Shown here piece by piece: positions 4,563-7,885 of a DNA stretch of 7,885 bases. Numbering within the stretch: the first letter of the stretch is position 1; the number at the start of each line of letters is the position of its first letter. The position numbers were made by a program, and so were the translations under genes. Origin of the DNA: Candidatus Daviesbacteria bacterium GW2011_GWA2_42_7. GTDB lineage: Bacteria > Patescibacteriota > Microgenomatia > Daviesbacterales > UBA10151. Location: contig LCEJ01000024.1 in assembly GCA_000997105.1 (NCBI GenBank), positions 1-7,885 of the forward strand, in the 5' to 3' direction. Below the pieces are notes generated by a model. It made no database searches. It was given only the letters and a program-made list of their open reading frames with translations, and was not told the origin of the DNA.

Positions 4563-4637
4563 CATTTTATTCGTAGAATAGCTTTGCTTATCGTCTAACT
4601 TACTGCAACTTCCCGACTTTTAGATTATATTGATTTC

Positions 4638-5270
4638 ATGGTTTTCTCTGACCGGAATGAGGCTGGGGAGATGCTTGCAAGAGCCCTGGAAAAATACAAA
4701 GGCAAAGATATTATTATCTATGCCCTGCCAAAAGGAGGGGTCGTCACCGCAACCCAAGTGGCCAAGAAACTCCATGCACCCTTGGATATCCTTATTATCC
4801 GCAAAATTGGCCATCCGTATAATCCAGAGTATGCCCTTTGTGCAGTCTCTTTAAACAGTCAACTAGTTTGTGACGAAGAAGAACTTGCCCAAGTAGACAA
4901 GAATTGGTTTCAGGAAGAGTTGGAAAGGCAAAAGGTAAGGGCAAAGGAGCAATACAAACTCTATAACAAGAACAAAAAGCCTCTACCTGCCAAAGGTAAA
5001 ATTGCCATAATAGTTGATGACGGTATTGCAACCGGGTTAACCATAAAGGCTGCCATCCAGGAAATTACCCGGGAAAACCCTAAAAAAATTATTATCGCCG
5101 TCCCGATTGTACCCAAAGATGTGGAACAGGAGTTAAAAGCGGTGGTGGATGAACTTATTGCCCTGGAAATTCCGGAAGAATTTATTGGCTCCGTCGGAGC
5201 TTACTATAATTATTTTCCCCAAGTAAGCGACGAGGAAGTAATTAAACTCCTTCAGAAAAGAACATCTTGA
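4638..5270 (+). CDS. Type I phosphoribosyltransferase-domain protein, substrate unknown
   Basis: The 210-residue protein carries the PRPP-binding loop IIVDDGIATGLT (124-135), with the acidic pair D127/D128, and an N-terminal ALPKGGVVTATQVAKKL segment (29-45) with PLDILIIRKIGHPYNPEYA (48-66). This order matches the stand-alone predicted phosphoribosyltransferases of the COG1926 type rather than a named purine or pyrimidine enzyme. The highly charged stretch at about 79-117 is a helical insertion before the PRPP loop. The start MVFSDRNEAGEMLA fits the usual family N-terminus. No Shine-Dalgarno precedes it; TAGATT lies 11 nt upstream and could be a -10 of a leaderless transcript, or the gene may be read from the tRNA promoter. 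Its last 19 nt overlap the end of the minus-strand metallopeptidase gene. Confidence 0.87.
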   Translation: MVFSDRNEAGEMLARALEKYKGKDIIIYALPKGGVVTATQVAKKLHAPLDILIIRKIGHPYNPEYALCAVSLNSQLVCDEEELAQVDKNWFQEELERQKVRAKEQYKLYNKNKKPLPAKGKIAIIVDDGIATGLTIKAAIQEITRENPKKIIIAVPIVPKDVEQELKAVVDELIALEIPEEFIGSVGAYYNYFPQVSDEEVIKLLQKRTS

Positions 5271-5668
5271 AAATTCAAATTCCTATCTAAGTAACTAGGG
5301 CAATATACTCTGTAAGGTTGGGGCCACCTGTAACGTCTGAAAGCCTTCTCAACAAACTCCGGATGAGACTTGCAAAATTGTTCCATCTCTTTCTCAACAC
5401 TAGCATCCTCATCCAAATACTTCCGCACAGCTATATGATCTGTCCAGTCACACACCTTATCCTTATATGAAATGCCACGGTAGATATGCACAACTTCATG
5501 CACCAAGGTTCTTTGCTGCTCATAAAGTGACTGGCCCGGATTTATTACGACTACCCAGGTCATACTCCTAGATGACCGATCCCTAATCAATAAACCATTA
5601 CAAACTCTCAGCTCACGAAACGCTACTCTCGACACTTCCAATGCTCTCTCAGCATCCTCTATATTCAT
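5252..5668 (-). CDS. Small HExxH metallopeptidase-like protein coupled to dnaB
   Basis: The 138-residue protein has a zinc-protease helix TLVHEVVHIYRG (54-65) with H57, E58 and H61. A candidate third ligand lies in EKEMEQFC (92-99; E92, E94 or E96), placed like the downstream Glu of ImmA/IrrE (COG2856) proteins, though the spacing and motif are loose. The stretch before the helix, MTWVVVINPGQSLYEQQR, gives the beta strands seen before HExxH in that fold. No signal peptide or helix-turn-helix domain is visible. Its ATG overlaps the dnaB stop as ATGA (5665-5668), so translation is probably coupled to dnaB. ImmA/IrrE proteases cleave repressors, but other HExxH families are possible. The target is unknown. 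Confidence 0.7.
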   Translation of the reverse strand: MNIEDAERALEVSRVAFRELRVCNGLLIRDRSSRSMTWVVVINPGQSLYEQQRTLVHEVVHIYRGISYKDKVCDWTDHIAVRKYLDEDASVEKEMEQFCKSHPEFVEKAFRRYRWPQPYRVYCPSYLDRNLNFQDVLF

Positions 5669-7017
5669 GCCGCTTTGGCTTCCGGCTCTTCTTTGGAAGG
5701 CCTTCCGCGGTGTTTTTCCATCCCGTAAAACTTAACCCGTTCGGGAACAAACATCAGCTTCATCTCCCCCGTCGGCCCATTCCTGTGTTTCTGGATATCC
5801 AAGGTCACATCATGCATATTCTCAGGGTCTTCCCGATAGATAAACATTACAATATCCGCATCCTGCTCAATTGCCCCTGACTCACGAAGGTCTGCCAGTT
5901 GGGGCCTTCTCGACCCCCGAGATTCCACTGCCCGGGAAAGCTGGGAAACGGCCAAAACCGGGATTTTTAACTCTCTGGCAAGGTTCTTTAGGCCCTGGGA
6001 AATCTCCGATACTTCCTGAACCCTGTTTTCCAAATTACGGCCGTGGATGAGCTGCAGGTAATCTACAATTAAAAGTTTTAGGCCGTGTTCAACCTGGAGC
6101 CTTCTTGCCTTCGTCCGGATCTCAGCCATTGTTGCACCGGGTGTATCGTCAATGAAAAGCGGCGCCTCTGAAAGCTCTCCATAAGCGTGTGAAATCCGGT
6201 CAAAATCGGCATCATCCAGCTTCCCTGTTTTTAATTTCCAGGCATCAATCTCTGCCTTTGAAACAATAATCCTGTCCACAAGCTCTTCCTGGGACATCTC
6301 CAAAGAAAAAATGCCTACCGGGAGCCCTAACTTTACCGCCACAAACTCAGCTACGTTTAGGACAAAAGATGTCTTCCCTTGCCCAGGGCGGGCAGCAAAG
6401 ATAATTAAGTTTGACTCCTGAAACCCGGCCGTTTTACTGTCCAGGTCACGGAATCCTGTTGGCACACCCCGTAACTTCCCTGAAGATTTCTGCAGTTCGT
6501 CAAGCCGGTCAAAAGAGACGGTCAACAGGTCTTTTAATGCAACAAAATCCCGTTTTATACTTTGTTGTGAAATAGAAAAGATCCCCTGCTCTGCTGTTTC
6601 TAAGATCGCCTCTACCGGCGCCGATTCGTCATAAGCCGATTCTATCAGCCTTGTTGCCTGGGCAATCAGGCTCCTTCTTATAGCATGCTCTTTAATAATC
6701 TTGGCGTAATGCTCAATGTGGGCCGAGGTAGGTACGGTGTTGACCAAGGTGGTAAGGTAAGCCGGCCCGCCAACCAAATCAAGAGAGTCCTTCTTCTTCA
6801 ACTTCTCAGTAATAGTAACAAGGTCTATCGGCTCCCTTTTTTCAAAAAGTTCTAAAATTGCCTCAAAAATCCTGCCGTGTTGTTCGGTGCGGTAGAAGTG
6901 GATAGGGTTTAAACTTTCAGCAACACGGATAATGGCATCTTTGTCAATTAGAAGCGCCCCGAGGAGGGACTGTTCAGCTTCTATATTCTGTGGCGGTAAT
7001 TTTTGGGCTTGACTCAT
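5665..7017 (-). CDS. dnaB: Replicative DNA helicase DnaB
   Basis: DnaB is the ring-shaped 5'-3' helicase that opens the replication fork and recruits primase. The 450-residue protein has the N-terminal helical domain (from PPQNIEAEQSLLGALL, 8-23, to about 150), a linker, and a RecA-like ATPase domain. Visible motifs are Walker A ARPGQGKTS (209-217, K215), motif H1a SLEMSQEEL (238-246), Walker B LLIVDYLQL (315-323, D319), SQLSRAVESR (358-367) and the arginine-finger region KHRNGPTGEMKL (410-421). Length is normal and no intein interrupts it. The tail (436-450) is charged and ends EAKAA. The start MSQAQKLPPQNIEAEQ fits the family. No Shine-Dalgarno is seen. The upstream space is filled by the heptad repeat hairpin, and the MBL gene lies 112 nt upstream on the same strand. 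Confidence 0.97.
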   Translation of the reverse strand: MSQAQKLPPQNIEAEQSLLGALLIDKDAIIRVAESLNPIHFYRTEQHGRIFEAILELFEKREPIDLVTITEKLKKKDSLDLVGGPAYLTTLVNTVPTSAHIEHYAKIIKEHAIRRSLIAQATRLIESAYDESAPVEAILETAEQGIFSISQQSIKRDFVALKDLLTVSFDRLDELQKSSGKLRGVPTGFRDLDSKTAGFQESNLIIFAARPGQGKTSFVLNVAEFVAVKLGLPVGIFSLEMSQEELVDRIIVSKAEIDAWKLKTGKLDDADFDRISHAYGELSEAPLFIDDTPGATMAEIRTKARRLQVEHGLKLLIVDYLQLIHGRNLENRVQEVSEISQGLKNLARELKIPVLAVSQLSRAVESRGSRRPQLADLRESGAIEQDADIVMFIYREDPENMHDVTLDIQKHRNGPTGEMKLMFVPERVKFYGMEKHRGRPSKEEPEAKAA

Positions 7018-7129
7018 GATGATTTACGATTAATGATTAAAGATTTAAGAATATTTATAAGCAAAGCTTGCGACTTTCAGTCTTAAGCAAAGATTGCGAG
7101 CTTAAATCGTATTTCGTAAATCCTAAATC
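7018..7129. repeat. Period-7 inverted repeat filling the dnaB-MBL gap, with an internal direct repeat
   Basis: The left arm (7021-7049) reads as units GATTTAC, GATTAAT, GATTAAA, GATTTAA. The right arm (7101-7129), reverse-complemented, reads GATTTAG, GATTTAC, GAAATAC, GATTTAA in the same phase; 22 of 29 positions pair. Between them is a near-identical direct repeat, AAGCAAAGCTTGCGA (7059-7073) and AAGCAAAGATTGCGA (7085-7099), 26 nt apart. The element abuts the MBL stop codon (7130-7132) and ends at the dnaB start, so it could act as terminator or attenuator between them. Confidence 0.7.
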
Positions 7130-7771
7130 TTAACTTTTCGAGAGCAGCACTACCATTGTCTCTTCCGGCAGCTTATCCTTTGTGACAGACAGCTTAGGGA
7201 CAGGAGAGATATTTTCCGCTCCCATCTCTTTTAAAAACAAATCAACCTCACTCAAGTCAAATTTCAAACCGGGTACTTTATAGTGCATAGGTATCACAAC
7301 CTTAGGTTCAAGCTGTGCCACCACCTTTGCCGCCGCCTCCGCATCAATGGTATAAACCGAACCTACCGGGATCATTAAAATATCACAAGCCTCAATCTGG
7401 CTGATCTGTTCATCTGTTAAAACATGCCCTAAATCCCCGAGGTGAACGACATTTATACCGTCAATTAAAATATGGTAGAGTGTATTTGCCCCCCTCTCGA
7501 AACCCTGTGACCCGTCATGGTAAACCGACACCCCGGCAAAGCTCATACCGGATTTCTCATACTCCCCCGGGCCGGTGATAACTAAAGGGCTGCCTGAAAC
7601 CCCTCCGGTATTATTATGGTCTTTGTGGTGATGGGTAGATAAAACAACATCTGCCTCAATGTCTTTAGGAAATTTTAAACCTACAAACTCCGGATCATAT
7701 GGGTCAATTACAACTGTTGCTGTTTTGCCCTTGATCTTAAAAAATGACTGCCCGTACCAGGTAATATCCAT
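7130..7771 (-). CDS. MBL-fold metal-dependent hydrolase (UlaG-like family)
   Basis: The 213-residue protein starts MDITWYGQSFFKIKGK, as is common for small MBL-fold hydrolases in the UlaG/beta-lactamase-like group (COG2220). The metal-binding signature THHHKDH (46-52) gives H47-x-H49-x-D51-H52. Further ligands are likely H110/D113/H116 in HLGDLGH and H163 in IPMHY. GPGEYE (67-72) is a family landmark. The length fits a single-domain member without an added RNase J or Z domain. No signal peptide is present, so it should be cytoplasmic. The substrate cannot be inferred. It reads toward dnaB and may be its upstream operon partner if the hairpin at 7018-7129 lets transcription through. No Shine-Dalgarno is seen. 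Confidence 0.88.
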   Translation of the reverse strand: MDITWYGQSFFKIKGKTATVVIDPYDPEFVGLKFPKDIEADVVLSTHHHKDHNNTGGVSGSPLVITGPGEYEKSGMSFAGVSVYHDGSQGFERGANTLYHILIDGINVVHLGDLGHVLTDEQISQIEACDILMIPVGSVYTIDAEAAAKVVAQLEPKVVIPMHYKVPGLKFDLSEVDLFLKEMGAENISPVPKLSVTKDKLPEETMVVLLSKS

Positions 7772-7774
7772 AAA

Positions 7775-7806
7775 TTAGTCGTCAGTAGTCAGTCGTTAGT
7801 CTTCAG
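7775..7806. repeat. Degenerate 7-nt repeats upstream of the MBL gene
   Basis: From 7775 the sequence reads as consecutive heptamers TTAGTCG, TCAGTAG, TCAGTCG, TTAGTCT and then TCAG. These are variants of one unit with the AGT centre kept. They lie immediately upstream of the MBL start (7771), where its promoter would be. Confidence 0.55.
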
Positions 7807-7818
7807 ACACAATAATTA

Positions 7819-7885
7819 AGCTGATAGCTGATAGCTGATAGCTGATAGCTGATAGCTGATAGCTGATAGCTGATAGCTGATAGCT
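7819..7885. repeat. Perfect AGCTGAT tandem array reaching the window edge
   Basis: AGCTGAT is repeated without a mismatch for 67 nt, which is nine units plus AGCT, and continues past the window. It does not encode a protein that can be supported. Perfect identity suggests recent expansion, for example by polymerase slippage, in contrast to the degenerate heptads next to it. Confidence 0.95.

Noticed and set aside
4395..4565. N-terminal extension of the PaaX/Cas2-like frame (MCRERESNP...)
   Set aside because: It is the antisense of the tRNA-Leu and its upstream region, and the true start with family-like sequence is ATG 4394.
4795..5031. Minus-strand frame inside the phosphoribosyltransferase gene
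   Set aside because: It is a shadow of a clearly coding plus-strand frame; it has no family features.
7819..7885. CRISPR array
   Set aside because: The repeats are directly adjacent 7-nt units without spacers.

Overview
The window looks like a piece of a small-genome bacterium, most likely Patescibacteria/CPR, with moderate GC content. That placement is an inference from gene style (a CYTH protein beginning MDIEFEAT, an EF-P with a KMGRG tip, a wHTH-plus-Cas2-like PaaX protein, compact spacing, repeat-filled intergenic DNA), not from a marker tree. TGA acts as an ordinary stop. I see no rRNA, CRISPR array, transposase or phage structural gene.

Layout from left to right. A CYTH-domain protein on the minus strand runs off the left edge (1-477). 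Positions 478-921 hold a degraded cupin-like fragment on the minus strand and the promoter and ribosome-binding site of a small membrane protein (922-1248, +). A REP-like palindrome and a probable bidirectional terminator separate it from a minus-strand pair, lgt then a DksA/TraR zinc-finger gene, which overlap by 32 nt. A divergent promoter region (2640-2784), packed with 7-nt repeats that form a long imperfect hairpin, separates lgt from a plus-strand membrane protein with a His/Asp motif (2785-3225). Then come efp (-), a PaaX/Cas2-like regulator (-), a tRNA-Leu(CAA) (+) and a phosphoribosyltransferase (+). The last block is on the minus strand: an MBL-fold hydrolase, dnaB, and a small HExxH metallopeptidase coupled to dnaB by an ATGA overlap. 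The window ends inside a perfect AGCTGAT heptamer array.

The most interesting signal is a 33-bp repeat (28/33 identical, 17-bp identical core) that brackets the PaaX/Cas2-like gene at 3852-3884 and 4400-4432. Each copy is an imperfect palindrome centred on CGATCG, and the upstream copy covers the gene's own predicted -10 box. This looks like an autoregulatory operator with a second site in front of efp. Two further window-wide patterns stand out. Several transcription units appear leaderless, with an extended -10 (TGG followed by TAnAnT or similar) 8-11 nt before the start codon and no Shine-Dalgarno. Also, at least three intergenic regions consist of period-7 degenerate repeats of different sequence.

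Functionally the window is housekeeping with accessory touches: translation (efp, tRNA-Leu), replication (dnaB), lipoprotein maturation (lgt), transcription regulation (DksA-like, PaaX-like), and small hydrolases and transferases of unknown substrate.
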